Part shown: piece by piece, positions 1 through 8,064 of the stretch
Layout: the number at the start of each line of letters is the position of its first letter
Position numbering within the stretch: position 1 is the stretch's first letter
From: Halieaceae bacterium
GTDB taxonomy: Bacteria > Pseudomonadota > Gammaproteobacteria > Pseudomonadales > Halieaceae
Assembly (NCBI GenBank): GCA_028280635.1
Contig: JANQLM010000104.1
Location: 1 to 64,000, forward strand
Direction: 5' to 3'
Length of the DNA stretch: 64,000 nt
The notes under the pieces: generated by a model
Databases searched by the model: none
Told to the model about the DNA's origin: nothing
The model's input: only the letters and a program-made list of their open reading frames with translations
Made by a program: the position numbers and the translations under genes

Positions 1-91
1 GTTGAATAGTGCACAGAACGCACACTTTTTTGGTGTAAGTGGCCCGGCGCTACACTAGGGTGGGCTCAAAGACACATAGTTGCGCTGAGCG

Positions 92-1534
92 ATGACGGAA
101 GAACAGCCCCAGGAAGCGGGAAACGACAAGGTTCTCAACCGCCTGGTTGACGGCCTGGTATCCAAGTTCCTGCGCCTGACCATTGCCAAGAAGCTTTTGC
201 TGGGCTTCAGCTCCCTGCTGGCACTGCTGATCCTGATTTCCGCTTACGCCCTCACCAACCTCAACCGCCTCAATTCAATCAATGACAGCATCCTGCTGAC
301 CGACCTGCCCGTGATTCTCGCGGCTAATGAGATGGTCGACCTGATTTTTTCCGAGGAGCTCTACAGCCGGCGCTATGCGGTGTTTCGCACCGAGGAGGTC
401 ATGAGCTTGCTACAGGAGCGTAACACCGAGTTCAAGATTCAGCTTGAACGCATCCGCGCGGTGCCGGAGCAGCGCGACTTTCCCGTGCAGGAGATCGCCG
501 CCCTGCACGAGCAGTATGTCGGCCTGTTGCTGGAAGCCTCCGGCTCAACCACCGAGGTGTCGACGACGTTTTCCGCCGCCTATGACGAGCAGATCAAGGC
601 CCAGCAGGACGAGCTGATCGCGGTTATCCGGGACATGGGTGACCAGGCCCAGCGCGACCAGAACGCCAAGACCAACACCACGGCCAGCATCGGCTCGCTG
701 GCCTTCAAGGCCGCTGCCATACTCTGCGTGGCCGGCTTGCTGCTGTCGCTGCTGGCGGCCGGCCTCATTACCCGCAATATCTCCGGTGCCATCAACAAGC
801 TGCGCGAGGCGACCGAGATGATTGCCCGCGGCGAGTTCGATATTCAGCCGGATATCAGCAATACCGACGAGCTCGGCGACCTGGCGGGTGCTTTCGTGGC
901 CATGGCCGATCGCCTCAAGCACCTGGAAGAGACCAACCTGGATACCAGCCCGCTGACCCGCCTGCCCGGTGGCACCACCATTGAAGCCCTGATGAAGAAG
1001 CGCATCGAAGCCGAAGCGGAGCTGGCCTTCTGCCTGATGGACATCGACAACTTCAAGGCCTACAACGACCACTACGGCTATGCCAGGGGCAACGAGTTGA
1101 TCCAGGCCACCGCCGATATTGTCAGCAGGGCTGTCGCAGAGCACGGGTCAGAGGACGACTTTATCGGCCATATCGGCGGCGACGATTTTGTGGTGATCAC
1201 CACGCCGGACGCCTTTGAGGCCATCTGCCAGTCGGTGGTCGCCAGTTTCGATGCGGATATCCCCGGCCTCTACAGTGCCAGCGATCGGAAACGGGGCTAT
1301 ATTGTCGGAGAGAACCGCCAGGGTGATAAGGTAGAGTTTCCGTTGGCAACCATCTCGATTGCCGTGGTGACCAACAGGGACAACAAGACGCTCAACCACA
1401 TCCAGTTCGGCGAAGTGGCCGCTGAAATGAAGGAGCATGCGAAAGCCGAGGCCGGTAGCGTGTTCAAGGTGGAGCGTCGCAAGTCCGCGGAAGGCACGCG
1501 GAAAGACCGTAAAAAGAAGGCGAAAACCGCCTGA
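92..1534 (+). CDS. Membrane HAMP-GGDEF (variant GGDDF) signalling protein
   Basis: A 480-residue inner-membrane sensor. A first membrane segment lies near residues 32-56, followed by a periplasmic helical region of about 150 residues, a second membrane segment near 205-228, a HAMP linker (about 229-282) and a C-terminal GGDEF-like domain. The domain has the DxDNFKAYND substrate-binding segment, but the signature reads GGDDF rather than GG(D/E)EF, and the usual LPNR start is LPGG. The family makes or senses cyclic di-GMP. Because the second acidic signature residue is Asp, catalytic competence is uncertain and the domain may be a degenerate GTP- or c-di-GMP-sensing module. The tail is Lys/Arg rich. 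The next gene, a small lipoprotein, starts 15 bases downstream and is probably co-transcribed. Confidence 0.85.
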   Translation: MTEEQPQEAGNDKVLNRLVDGLVSKFLRLTIAKKLLLGFSSLLALLILISAYALTNLNRLNSINDSILLTDLPVILAANEMVDLIFSEELYSRRYAVFRTEEVMSLLQERNTEFKIQLERIRAVPEQRDFPVQEIAALHEQYVGLLLEASGSTTEVSTTFSAAYDEQIKAQQDELIAVIRDMGDQAQRDQNAKTNTTASIGSLAFKAAAILCVAGLLLSLLAAGLITRNISGAINKLREATEMIARGEFDIQPDISNTDELGDLAGAFVAMADRLKHLEETNLDTSPLTRLPGGTTIEALMKKRIEAEAELAFCLMDIDNFKAYNDHYGYARGNELIQATADIVSRAVAEHGSEDDFIGHIGGDDFVVITTPDAFEAICQSVVASFDADIPGLYSASDRKRGYIVGENRQGDKVEFPLATISIAVVTNRDNKTLNHIQFGEVAAEMKEHAKAEAGSVFKVERRKSAEGTRKDRKKKAKTA

Positions 1535-1549
1535 CAGCAGGGCTTTAGC

Positions 1550-1831
1550 ATGAGCGCTTACAGACTCGCCGTATGCCTGGTATTTGCCACCGTAGTCGGT
1601 GGCTGTGCGCAGGTGGGAGATCGGCCCGAGACCATCACCCTTGAGGAGCACGCCGAGGAAACCCTGCGCCTTAAGCGCCGTATTGCAGACCTCGAGTCCC
1701 GGCTCGAAAACCTTGAGCAGGCCAATGCCGAGCTGCAGGCCCGGAACGCAGAGCTGAGCAAGCGCATCGAGATGCTCAAGGTGCTCGACCAGGCGGTCGA
1801 GGAGAAGCGCAGGAATTACAACTCCAAGTAG
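1550..1831 (+). CDS. Small coiled-coil lipoprotein
   Basis: A 93-residue protein with a signal peptide ending in the lipobox VVGGC (Cys at about residue 19), followed by a heptad-rich segment (about residues 32-87, many Leu/Glu/Arg) that should form a coiled coil. It is predicted to be an outer- or inner-membrane-anchored periplasmic lipoprotein of Lpp-like size, but it has no Lpp signature and I do not recognise a named family. It follows the GGDEF-like sensor closely and may be transcribed with it. No function is assigned. Confidence 0.7.
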   Translation: MSAYRLAVCLVFATVVGGCAQVGDRPETITLEEHAEETLRLKRRIADLESRLENLEQANAELQARNAELSKRIEMLKVLDQAVEEKRRNYNSK

Positions 1832-2017
1832 CAGCGGTCGGGAGTTGCTCAGCCCCCGGCGCTGACCTCGCAATACAGATCGATCGCCTGTTGCTGGATT
1901 ACCGCGACAAGTCTCTCACCCGCGCGATGCAGATCGAAAGCCAGCGCGTGGCCAGTACGAAGGTCATGATCAGCGAACAGTTAGCGACGTGAATGCACCG
2001 CTCCTTATCTCCGGCGC

Positions 2018-2023
2018 TATAAT
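2018..2023 (+). promoter_or_regulatory. Probable -10 box for the GNAT gene
   Basis: A perfect TATAAT lies 33 bases before the acetyltransferase ATG and sits in the loop of a short CCGGC/GCCGG inverted repeat (2011-2028). The matching -35 region (around 1995-2000) is poor. The 224 bases between the lipoprotein and this gene hold no other feature I can support. Confidence 0.4.
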
Positions 2024-2055
2024 GCCGGAAGGTCCGGCGGTGTGGGTGGCAACAC

Positions 2056-2499
2056 ATGCAGTTGGTAACAGCTAATGCTGTTCACGTTCCCGAGGTCGGC
2101 CGCCTGTTCGACCTTTACCGGCAGTTCTACGAGTGCGAGCCGGACATCGAGGCGGCTACCCGGTTTATCGGCGAGCGTATCCGCAACGGCGAGTCGCGGG
2201 TGTTCATCGCGCTGGACGGCGACCGGGGCCTGGGTTTCGTGCAGCTCTATCCCTCGTTTTGCTCGGTAGAGCTGATGAAGATCCAGATTCTCTACGATCT
2301 CTATGTGGATGCCGACGTTCGCCGGGATGGCGTGGGTGAGGCCCTGATGAGGCGCGCATCGGAGTTCGCTCGGGAAAGTGGCGCAGCGCGGGTCGATCTG
2401 CTCACCGCGCACAGCAATCATATTGGACAGCACCTCTACGAAAAGCTGGGTTACGAGATCGTCAACGAGGATTTCCATGCCTATTCGCTGTATCTATAG
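2056..2499 (+). CDS. GNAT family N-acetyltransferase
   Basis: A 147-residue single-domain GNAT protein that transfers an acetyl group from acetyl-CoA to an amine; the substrate is unknown. Core strands are visible (FIALDGDRGLGFVQLYPSF, then IQILYDLYVDADVRRDGVGEALM). The acetyl-CoA loop reads R-R-D-G-V-G, close to the family Q/RxxGxG/A pattern. The C-terminal NHIGQHLYEKLGYEIV segment is the typical motif B/A closing region. A 16-bp tandem duplication covers its last codons and stop (2484-2515). It has its own upstream -10 box and is probably monocistronic. Confidence 0.85.
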   Translation: MQLVTANAVHVPEVGRLFDLYRQFYECEPDIEAATRFIGERIRNGESRVFIALDGDRGLGFVQLYPSFCSVELMKIQILYDLYVDADVRRDGVGEALMRRASEFARESGAARVDLLTAHSNHIGQHLYEKLGYEIVNEDFHAYSLYL

Positions 2500-2515
2500 T
2501 TCGCTGTATCTATAG
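2484..2515 (+). repeat. 16-bp tandem duplication over a stop codon
   Basis: The 16 bases at 2484-2499 (last four sense codons and stop of the acetyltransferase) are repeated exactly at 2500-2515. The second copy is outside the reading frame's use, so the protein is unaffected. Confidence 0.9.
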
Positions 2516-2630
2516 TTGCGCCCTGTACACCCCCTGACTCGACACCGTCACAGTACGGGGCCACACTTATAGTTTCTACTGGCTACTGACGCAGCTATCC
2601 AGGACTACACGTCGCGAGGTTTGACGAGGC

Positions 2631-3083
2631 ATGAAAACACTCAAGGTTAATGGCAAGCGCATCAAGGTGGATGCCGACGAGGGTACCCCGCTGCTGTGGG
2701 TGATCCGTGAGCAACTGGGCATGACCGGTACCAAGTTTGGCTGCGGCATTGCCCAATGCGGCGCCTGTACCATCCATATCGACGGCAAGGCGGTGCGCTC
2801 CTGCGTTTACCCGCTGAGTGCGGTAACTGAGAGCAACGACGTCACCACTATCGAAGGTCTCTCCGAGAACGGCGATCACCCGGTGCAGCAGGCCTGGGCG
2901 GAGCTGGATACGCCTCAGTGCGGCTACTGCCAGCCCGGCATGATCATGGCGGTGGCGGGTATGCTCAATGACATGCCCAACCCCAGCGACGAACAAATCG
3001 ACGCGCAGATCACCAATATCTGCCGCTGCGGCACGTTCCAACGGGTGCGCGAGGGTATTCACCTCGCTGCCAAGAAGTCTTGA
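2631..3083 (+). CDS. iorA: Molybdenum hydroxylase small subunit, 2x[2Fe-2S] (IorA type)
   Basis: A 150-residue electron-transfer subunit. The N-terminal plant-ferredoxin-type [2Fe-2S] cluster is bound by Cys38, Cys43, Cys46 and Cys58; the C-terminal helical [2Fe-2S] domain uses Cys97, Cys100, Cys131 and Cys133 (CGYC and CRC motifs). This is the arrangement of isoquinoline 1-oxidoreductase alpha, nicotinate dehydrogenase and aldehyde oxidoreductase small subunits. It passes electrons from the molybdenum centre of the next gene product to a cytochrome. The ATG at 2631 has GAGG a few bases upstream. It heads a tight run continuing through iorB, cytochrome c, fccB and soxXYZA. The true substrate cannot be read from sequence. 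Confidence 0.92.
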   Translation: MKTLKVNGKRIKVDADEGTPLLWVIREQLGMTGTKFGCGIAQCGACTIHIDGKAVRSCVYPLSAVTESNDVTTIEGLSENGDHPVQQAWAELDTPQCGYCQPGMIMAVAGMLNDMPNPSDEQIDAQITNICRCGTFQRVREGIHLAAKKS

Positions 3084-3094
3084 GGGGGTGCGTC

Positions 3095-5287
3095 ATGAAT
3101 GATCTGGTAAACGGCATCAATGTCTCCCGCCGCAGGTTCATTGTCGGCGCCTCCGTGGCCGGCGCCGGCCTGTCTCTGGGCATCCTGCCGGCGGGCAAGG
3201 CCTCAGCCGACGGACACCTCGACGAGGTCAACGCCTGGGTGGTGATCGCCCCGGACGACACTGTCACCGTGCGAGTCGCCCGCTCCGAGATGGGTCAGGG
3301 CACGCTGACCGGCCTCGCCCAGCTGGTGGCCGAGGAACTGGAATGCGACTGGGAAAAGGTCACCTGGGAGTTCCCGACGCCGGGGCAGAGCCTGGCGCGG
3401 GAGCGGGTCTGGGGTCCGTTCTCTACCGGCGGCAGCTTCGGCCTGCGTGGCAGCCAGCAGTACATGCGTGAAGGCGGTGCTGCCGCCCGCATGATGTTGA
3501 TCGAAGCGGCAGCCCAGAAGTGGGGCGTGCCGGCCGCTGAATGCTACGCGGAGAACAGCGTGATCTATCACAAGGGCTCGCGCCGCAAGACCAGCTTCGG
3601 CAAGGTCGCCGACGCCGCCGGCAAGCTGGCGCCGCCCACTGAGGTCAGGCTCAAGCAGGAATCCGAGTGGAAAGTGGCGGGCCAGCCGCTCAAGCGCCTG
3701 GATACCGCTGACAAGCTCACCGGCAAGCTGGTCTACGGTGCCGATATCCAGCTCGACGGTATGTTGCTGGCCAGCATCAAGGATTGCCCGGTAATGGGTG
3801 GCAAGCTGGTGAGCTACGACGAGGTCGCCGTCAGGGACATGCCCGGCGTGCGCGGCGTGGTGAAGGTGGAAACCGCCCTCGGCACCAGCGGTGTGGCGGT
3901 GGTGGCCGACACCTGGTGGCAGGCCAATAAGGCCCTGGAGAAATTACCGATTGAGTGGGATCTCGGCCCCAACGCGGATTTTGATGACGCGGCACTGACC
4001 GAGTTACTGGAAGATGGCCTGGACGCGGACGAGGCCTTTATCGGCAACGCGGGCGGCGATATCGGCGCTGCCTTCGCCGCGGCGGACCGGGTAGTAGAGG
4101 CGGTTTACAAGGTGCCCTCACAGAACCACGCGCCAATGGAGCCGATGAACGCCACCGCGGTGTTGACCAAAGACAAATGCGATGTCTGGTGCCCCACCCA
4201 GGACGGAGAAGCGGCGCTGGCCGGTGCCTCGGAGGCCTCCGGCCTGCCCATCGAGCAGTGCGAGGTCTACAAGACCATTCTCGGCGGCGGCTTTGGTCGT
4301 CGCGGTCGGCCCGACTATGTCCACCAGGTGGTCGAGGTGGCCAAGGCCTTTCCGGGTACGCCCATCAAGCTGCAGTGGTCGCGGGAAGAGGACCAGAAGC
4401 ATGGCTTCTTCCACCCCACCACCATGGCGAAGATGCGCGGCAGCCTCGATGCCGACGGCAAGCTGACCGGGTTGCACCTGCGGATTTCCGGGCAGTCCAT
4501 CCTCGCCGGCCTGGCACCACAGGCATTGCAGGACGGTATGGACCGGCTGGTGTTCCAGTCGCTGTTCAAACAGGGTGTTGCGCCGAACATGGAAGATCAC
4601 GTGATCAGTTACGACTTTGAAAACCTGCTGGTCGACCACGCCATGCGCAACCCGCCGATTCGCCCGGGCTTCTGGCGCGGCGTCAACATGAACCAGAATG
4701 CCATCTACATGGAGTGCTTCATGGACGAGCTGGCTGCGGCGGCGGTGCGTGACCCGCTGGAGTTCCGGCTCGCGCATATGGGTAAAAACCCCAAAGGTGC
4801 GGCCGTGCTCAAAGCCGTGGCCGAACGCTCCGGCTGGGGGCAGAAAGACGGCAAGCACCGCGGCCTGGCGGTGACTTATGGCTTCGGCAGCTACGTGGCG
4901 GCCTGCGCCGATGTCACGGTCAGCGGCAATGGCGATGTGAAGATCGACCGCATTGTTGCCGCCACCGACTGCGGCACCGCGGTCAACCCGCAGCAGATCG
5001 AGGCCCAGGTGGAAGGCTCCTTCGTCTACGGTCTGTCGGCCCTGCTGTACCAGGAGATCACCTTCGACCAGGGGGTGGTGGAGCAGCAGAACTTCCACAC
5101 CTACCCGTCCATGCGCATCAAGGACATGCCCAAGGTGGAGACCATCCTCATGCCCTCGGGCGGTTTCTATGGCGGTGTGGGTGAGCCCACCATCGGCGTG
5201 GCAGCTCCGGCGGTGATGAACGCAATCTACGCCGCCACCGGCAAGCGGGTGCGCAGCCTGCCGCTGAAAGAGCAGCTCAAGGCCTGA
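3095..5287 (+). CDS. iorB: Molybdenum hydroxylase large subunit, Tat-exported (IorB type)
   Basis: The protein is 730 residues from the ATG at 3095; the frame opens at a TTG at 3080, but the ATG places the Tat motif SRRRF at residues 11-15, ahead of a hydrophobic stretch ending near PAGKASA. It binds the molybdopterin cytosine dinucleotide cofactor and would hydroxylate an aldehyde or N-heterocycle in the periplasm. Family hallmarks are QNHAPMEPMNATA, GGGFGRRGRPDYV, the PIRPGFWRGVNMNQNA segment and the C-terminal GGVGEPTIGVAAPAVMNA with the catalytic Glu. The small subunit has no signal and should be co-exported by hitchhiking. The xdhC and MobA-like genes at 58-60 kb are plausible maturation factors. 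Linkage to sox genes is unusual. Confidence 0.9.
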   Translation: MNDLVNGINVSRRRFIVGASVAGAGLSLGILPAGKASADGHLDEVNAWVVIAPDDTVTVRVARSEMGQGTLTGLAQLVAEELECDWEKVTWEFPTPGQSLARERVWGPFSTGGSFGLRGSQQYMREGGAAARMMLIEAAAQKWGVPAAECYAENSVIYHKGSRRKTSFGKVADAAGKLAPPTEVRLKQESEWKVAGQPLKRLDTADKLTGKLVYGADIQLDGMLLASIKDCPVMGGKLVSYDEVAVRDMPGVRGVVKVETALGTSGVAVVADTWWQANKALEKLPIEWDLGPNADFDDAALTELLEDGLDADEAFIGNAGGDIGAAFAAADRVVEAVYKVPSQNHAPMEPMNATAVLTKDKCDVWCPTQDGEAALAGASEASGLPIEQCEVYKTILGGGFGRRGRPDYVHQVVEVAKAFPGTPIKLQWSREEDQKHGFFHPTTMAKMRGSLDADGKLTGLHLRISGQSILAGLAPQALQDGMDRLVFQSLFKQGVAPNMEDHVISYDFENLLVDHAMRNPPIRPGFWRGVNMNQNAIYMECFMDELAAAAVRDPLEFRLAHMGKNPKGAAVLKAVAERSGWGQKDGKHRGLAVTYGFGSYVAACADVTVSGNGDVKIDRIVAATDCGTAVNPQQIEAQVEGSFVYGLSALLYQEITFDQGVVEQQNFHTYPSMRIKDMPKVETILMPSGGFYGGVGEPTIGVAAPAVMNAIYAATGKRVRSLPLKEQLKA

Positions 5288-5293
5288 GACCTG

Positions 5294-5587
5294 TTGCGCT
5301 GGCAGGCTTTGCTCATTGCTTTCCTGCCGTGGCTCGCGGGCTGCGGCGGGGTGGCCACCGGGCCCACTGGCATTGACCAGGCGGCGCTGCTGACTGCCAG
5401 TTGTTCCGGCTGTCACGCTGAAGGTGGCCAGGCCATTACGGGCCTGACGGGAATGCCTGCAACAGAGCTTGAAGCCAAACTACTGGCTTACCGGGATGAT
5501 GCTGGGGGCGGGTCCGCCATGCACCGCATGGCGCGCGGTTACAGCGATGAGCAGATCGGGCTGATCGCCCGGACGCTGGGTGACTGA
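5294..5587 (+). CDS. Monoheme cytochrome c lipoprotein (FccA-like or IorAB partner)
   Basis: A 97-residue protein starting at TTG, 6 bases after iorB. A hydrophobic signal ends in LAGC, a lipobox, so it is probably membrane-anchored in the periplasm. A single heme site CSGCH follows at about residues 36-40; a Met in GGGSAMHRMARG is a candidate sixth ligand. Class I cytochromes of this size serve as electron acceptor subunits of flavocytochrome c sulfide dehydrogenase (FccA), but small cytochromes also accept electrons from IorAB-type hydroxylases. Here it sits exactly between iorB and fccB, so either or both partners are possible. The TTG start without a strong Shine-Dalgarno suggests translational coupling. 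Confidence 0.75.
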   Translation: MRWQALLIAFLPWLAGCGGVATGPTGIDQAALLTASCSGCHAEGGQAITGLTGMPATELEAKLLAYRDDAGGGSAMHRMARGYSDEQIGLIARTLGD

Positions 5588-5590
5588 AGC

Positions 5591-6868
5591 GTGAGCGCTC
5601 GCCTGTCACGGCGCCGTTTGCTGGCCACGCTTTCTACTCTGGGTCTTGGCGCACTGCTGTCGCCGGCAAGCCTGGCGCGAACCGCGAAGGCCCGTATTGT
5701 TGTGGTGGGCGGTGGCTTTGGCGGTGCGACCGCAGCGCGTTCCCTGGCACGGCTGCTGCCGGCCGCCAGCATTACCTTGGTGGAAGCTTCGCGCCACTAC
5801 GTGGCCTGTCCCTTCAGCAACCTGGTGCTGGCTGGTGTGCGCGAGATCGAGGCACAGACCTTTGCCTACTCCGCGCTGGCCGCCGAAGGCATCGAAGTTG
5901 TGAGGGCGCGCGCCACCAATGTGGATGCTGTCACCCGGACTGTTACGCTCGACAACAGCACTGGCCTCAGCTACGACCGGTTAATCCTGTCACCGGGTAT
6001 TGATCTGCACTGGGGCGCACTGGAAGGTTATGACCCGAATGCGGCGGTGCGTATGCCTCACGCCTGGAAGGCGGGCAAGCAAACCCTGCTGCTGCGCGAG
6101 CAACTGCTCGCCATGCCCGAGGGCGGCGTGGTGCTGATGTCGGTGACTGCGGCGCCGTTCCGTTGCCCACCGGGGCCCTATGAGCGCGCCAGCCTGATAG
6201 CGGGCTACCTCAAGCGGCACAAACCGCGGGCGAAGTTGATTATCCTCGATAGTAATGACGCTTTCTCCAAGCAGGGCCTGTTCCAGGCCGCCTGGCGTCA
6301 ACACTATGGCGATATGATCGAATGGCGCAGCGCCTCCAATTTCGGCGGGGTGATTCGCGCCGATGCGCGTGCCATGGAATTGCACACGGATTTCGATACC
6401 GAGCGCGGGGATGTCATCAACGTAATACCGCCGCAGCGCGCCGGGCGCATCGCCGAACGGGCTGGCACCGTGGATGCCAGCGGTTGGTGTCCCATCGATG
6501 CCACCAGCTTCGAATCCGCCCTGGTGCCGGGTGTGCACGTGATCGGTGATGCCACCATCGCCGCGCCCATGCCCAAGAGTGCCTTTTCCGCCAACCAGCA
6601 GGCCAAGGTCTGCGCCATCCAGGTGGCGCGCCTGCTGGCGGGGCTGGCGCCTGAGCCCACCACCCTCGCCAACACCTGCTACTCCTACACGACGCCGGAG
6701 TCGGCAATTTCCGTATCCGGCGTATACAACAATGCGGATGGAGTCTTTATCAGTGTTCCGGGCGCCGGTGGGGTCAGCCCGATGGGGGCGCCACCCGTAT
6801 TCCAGCAGCGTGAGGGCGAGCAGGCCGCCGACTGGTTCCGCGCCATCACGCGAGAGGCCTTCCTGTAG
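5591..6868 (+). CDS. fccB: Flavocytochrome c sulfide dehydrogenase, FAD subunit
   Basis: A 425-residue flavoprotein from GTG 5591, 3 bases after the cytochrome stop. A Tat-like leader (SRRRLL) precedes the FAD-binding Rossmann motif VVVGGGFGGATAAR (about 36-50). Cys192 (FRCPPGPYERA) and Cys363 (ANTCYSY) are placed like the redox-active disulfide pair of Allochromatium FccB (Cys161/Cys337), with nearly the same spacing. GDAT near 319-322 is the second FAD contact. The family oxidises sulfide to sulfur or polysulfide in the periplasm and passes electrons to a c-type heme, probably the preceding cytochrome. SoxF is a homologue, so a role with the Sox carrier is also possible. Its stop abuts soxX directly. 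Confidence 0.88.
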   Translation: MSARLSRRRLLATLSTLGLGALLSPASLARTAKARIVVVGGGFGGATAARSLARLLPAASITLVEASRHYVACPFSNLVLAGVREIEAQTFAYSALAAEGIEVVRARATNVDAVTRTVTLDNSTGLSYDRLILSPGIDLHWGALEGYDPNAAVRMPHAWKAGKQTLLLREQLLAMPEGGVVLMSVTAAPFRCPPGPYERASLIAGYLKRHKPRAKLIILDSNDAFSKQGLFQAAWRQHYGDMIEWRSASNFGGVIRADARAMELHTDFDTERGDVINVIPPQRAGRIAERAGTVDASGWCPIDATSFESALVPGVHVIGDATIAAPMPKSAFSANQQAKVCAIQVARLLAGLAPEPTTLANTCYSYTTPESAISVSGVYNNADGVFISVPGAGGVSPMGAPPVFQQREGEQAADWFRAITREAFL

Positions 6869-7285
6869 ATGGCCCGCATGGCAACATGCGTGTTTTTGCT
6901 GTTCGGCCGGCTTGTGTGGGCGTCAGATAGCCTGCCGCCGCTGGCTCAGGTCGCTGGCAGCCCGCAACAGGGCGAACGCATCTTTGTCGAGCGCGAGGCC
7001 GGACACTGCGTATTGTGCCACCAGGTGCAGGGCCTGGACGCGCCCTTCCAGGGGAACCTGGGCCCCGACCTGACCGGTGTGGGCTCGCGCCTCAGCGCCG
7101 CGCAGATTCGCCTGCGCGTTGTCGATGCCTCACGGCTCAACCCGGATACCATTATGCCGCCTTATTACCGCAGCGCGGGGCTTGAGCAGGTAGCGACTGA
7201 TTACCGCGGGCAAACCGTGTTGAGCGCCGAGCAGATTGAGCACCTGGTGGCCTGGCTCGCCACTCTGGAGCAGTCCGGTGGCTGA
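6869..7285 (+). CDS. soxX: SoxX, monoheme cytochrome c of SoxAX
   Basis: A 138-residue protein beginning immediately after fccB with a short signal peptide (about residues 1-18). The heme site is C47-x2-C50-H51 (CVLCH), followed by the family segments LGPDLTGVG and the Met ligand in TIMPPYY (Met96), then a C-terminal YRGQTVLSAEQIEHLVAWLATL helix. With SoxA it forms the periplasmic SoxAX cytochrome that oxidatively couples thiosulfate to the carrier cysteine of SoxYZ. Its last codons overlap the GTG start of soxY, indicating coupling. Confidence 0.92.
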   Translation: MARMATCVFLLFGRLVWASDSLPPLAQVAGSPQQGERIFVEREAGHCVLCHQVQGLDAPFQGNLGPDLTGVGSRLSAAQIRLRVVDASRLNPDTIMPPYYRSAGLEQVATDYRGQTVLSAEQIEHLVAWLATLEQSGG

Positions 7286-7730
7286 GAGTCTGCAGCGGCG
7301 TGAATTCCTGGCTCGCGGCGCGGCCCTGCTGGGCGTGGCGCTGGTGCCGGTGGCGGTGGCCACGCCCGGAGAGGTTGACCTGGAGGTGGCGGGCCTGTTC
7401 GGCAACCGCCCGATCCTCCCCGGTCGCGTGACGCTGGAGATTCCGCCGATATCCGAGAATGGCTACTCAGTGCCCCTCAGCGTCGAGGTGGAGAGCCCGA
7501 TGACGGCTGAGGATCACGTTACCCGTATTCTGCTATTCGCCGAGGAAAACCCGCAGCCGAATATCGCCCGCTTCGAATTGGGCCTGCGGGCGGGGCGCGC
7601 CCGCATCCAGACCCGTATCCGCATGGGCGGCTCCCAGAAGATTCGCGCCATTGCCGAACTCAGCGACGGCTCCCTGTGGTCGACCGAGACCTTCAGCATC
7701 GTCACGCTGGCGGCCTGCATCATCCAGTAG
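7278..7730 (+). CDS. soxY: SoxY sulfur carrier with atypical C-terminus
   Basis: I chose the GTG at 7278, which overlaps the soxX stop and gives a 150-residue protein with a Tat leader (RREFLARGAALLG); the in-frame ATG at 7236 would put the Tat motif unusually deep. The body is the immunoglobulin-like SoxY fold ending in VTLAACIIQ. Canonical SoxY ends in GGCGG, a flexible arm carrying the substrate on its Cys. Here the Cys is kept, but the glycines are replaced by Ala and Ile. It forms the SoxYZ carrier with the next gene product. The altered swinging arm may change which enzymes can reach the bound sulfur. Confidence 0.88.
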   Translation: MAESLQRREFLARGAALLGVALVPVAVATPGEVDLEVAGLFGNRPILPGRVTLEIPPISENGYSVPLSVEVESPMTAEDHVTRILLFAEENPQPNIARFELGLRAGRARIQTRIRMGGSQKIRAIAELSDGSLWSTETFSIVTLAACIIQ

Positions 7731-7740
7731 GGGCAAGAGT

Positions 7741-8064
7741 ATGAGTACCACGATTCGCATCGCCGCCCCGAAACAAGCCAGCCGTGGCGAAGTCATGGAG
7801 CTCAAGGCCCTGATCCGCCACCCCATGGAAACCGGTTACCGGCGCGACCCCTACGGCAAGCAGATCCCCGAAAACATCCTCCAGCGCTTTGAGTGCATCT
7901 ACAACGGCGAAAAAGTCTTCGCCGGCGAGTTCTTCCGGGCCATTGCCGCCGACCCCTTCCTGACGTTTTACACGGTGGCGGTCGAGTCAGGCACCCTGGA
8001 GTTTCGCTGGGTAGGCCAGGACGGGCAGGTGTATTCCGAGTCGGTGGAACTGGAGGTGGTGTGA
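7741..8064 (+). CDS. soxZ: SoxZ, partner of SoxY
   Basis: A 107-residue protein starting at ATG 7741 (10 bases after soxY, with GGGGCAAG upstream). It has the SoxZ signature: an N-terminal strand, GEVMELKALIRHPMETGYR, the central FECIYNGEKVF and the closing FRWVGQDGQVYSESVELEV. No signal peptide is present, as usual: SoxZ is carried out with SoxY through the Tat pathway. Its stop overlaps the soxA GTG. Confidence 0.93.
   Translation: MSTTIRIAAPKQASRGEVMELKALIRHPMETGYRRDPYGKQIPENILQRFECIYNGEKVFAGEFFRAIAADPFLTFYTVAVESGTLEFRWVGQDGQVYSESVELEVV

Noticed and set aside
1832..2017. Reverse-strand remnant of about 43 codons between the lipoprotein and GNAT genes
   Set aside because: It lacks a start codon and any recognisable motif, so a pseudogene call is not supported.
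4118..5416. Long reverse-strand frame over iorB
   Set aside because: It is an antisense shadow of a well-supported gene in GC-rich DNA, with no recognisable domains.
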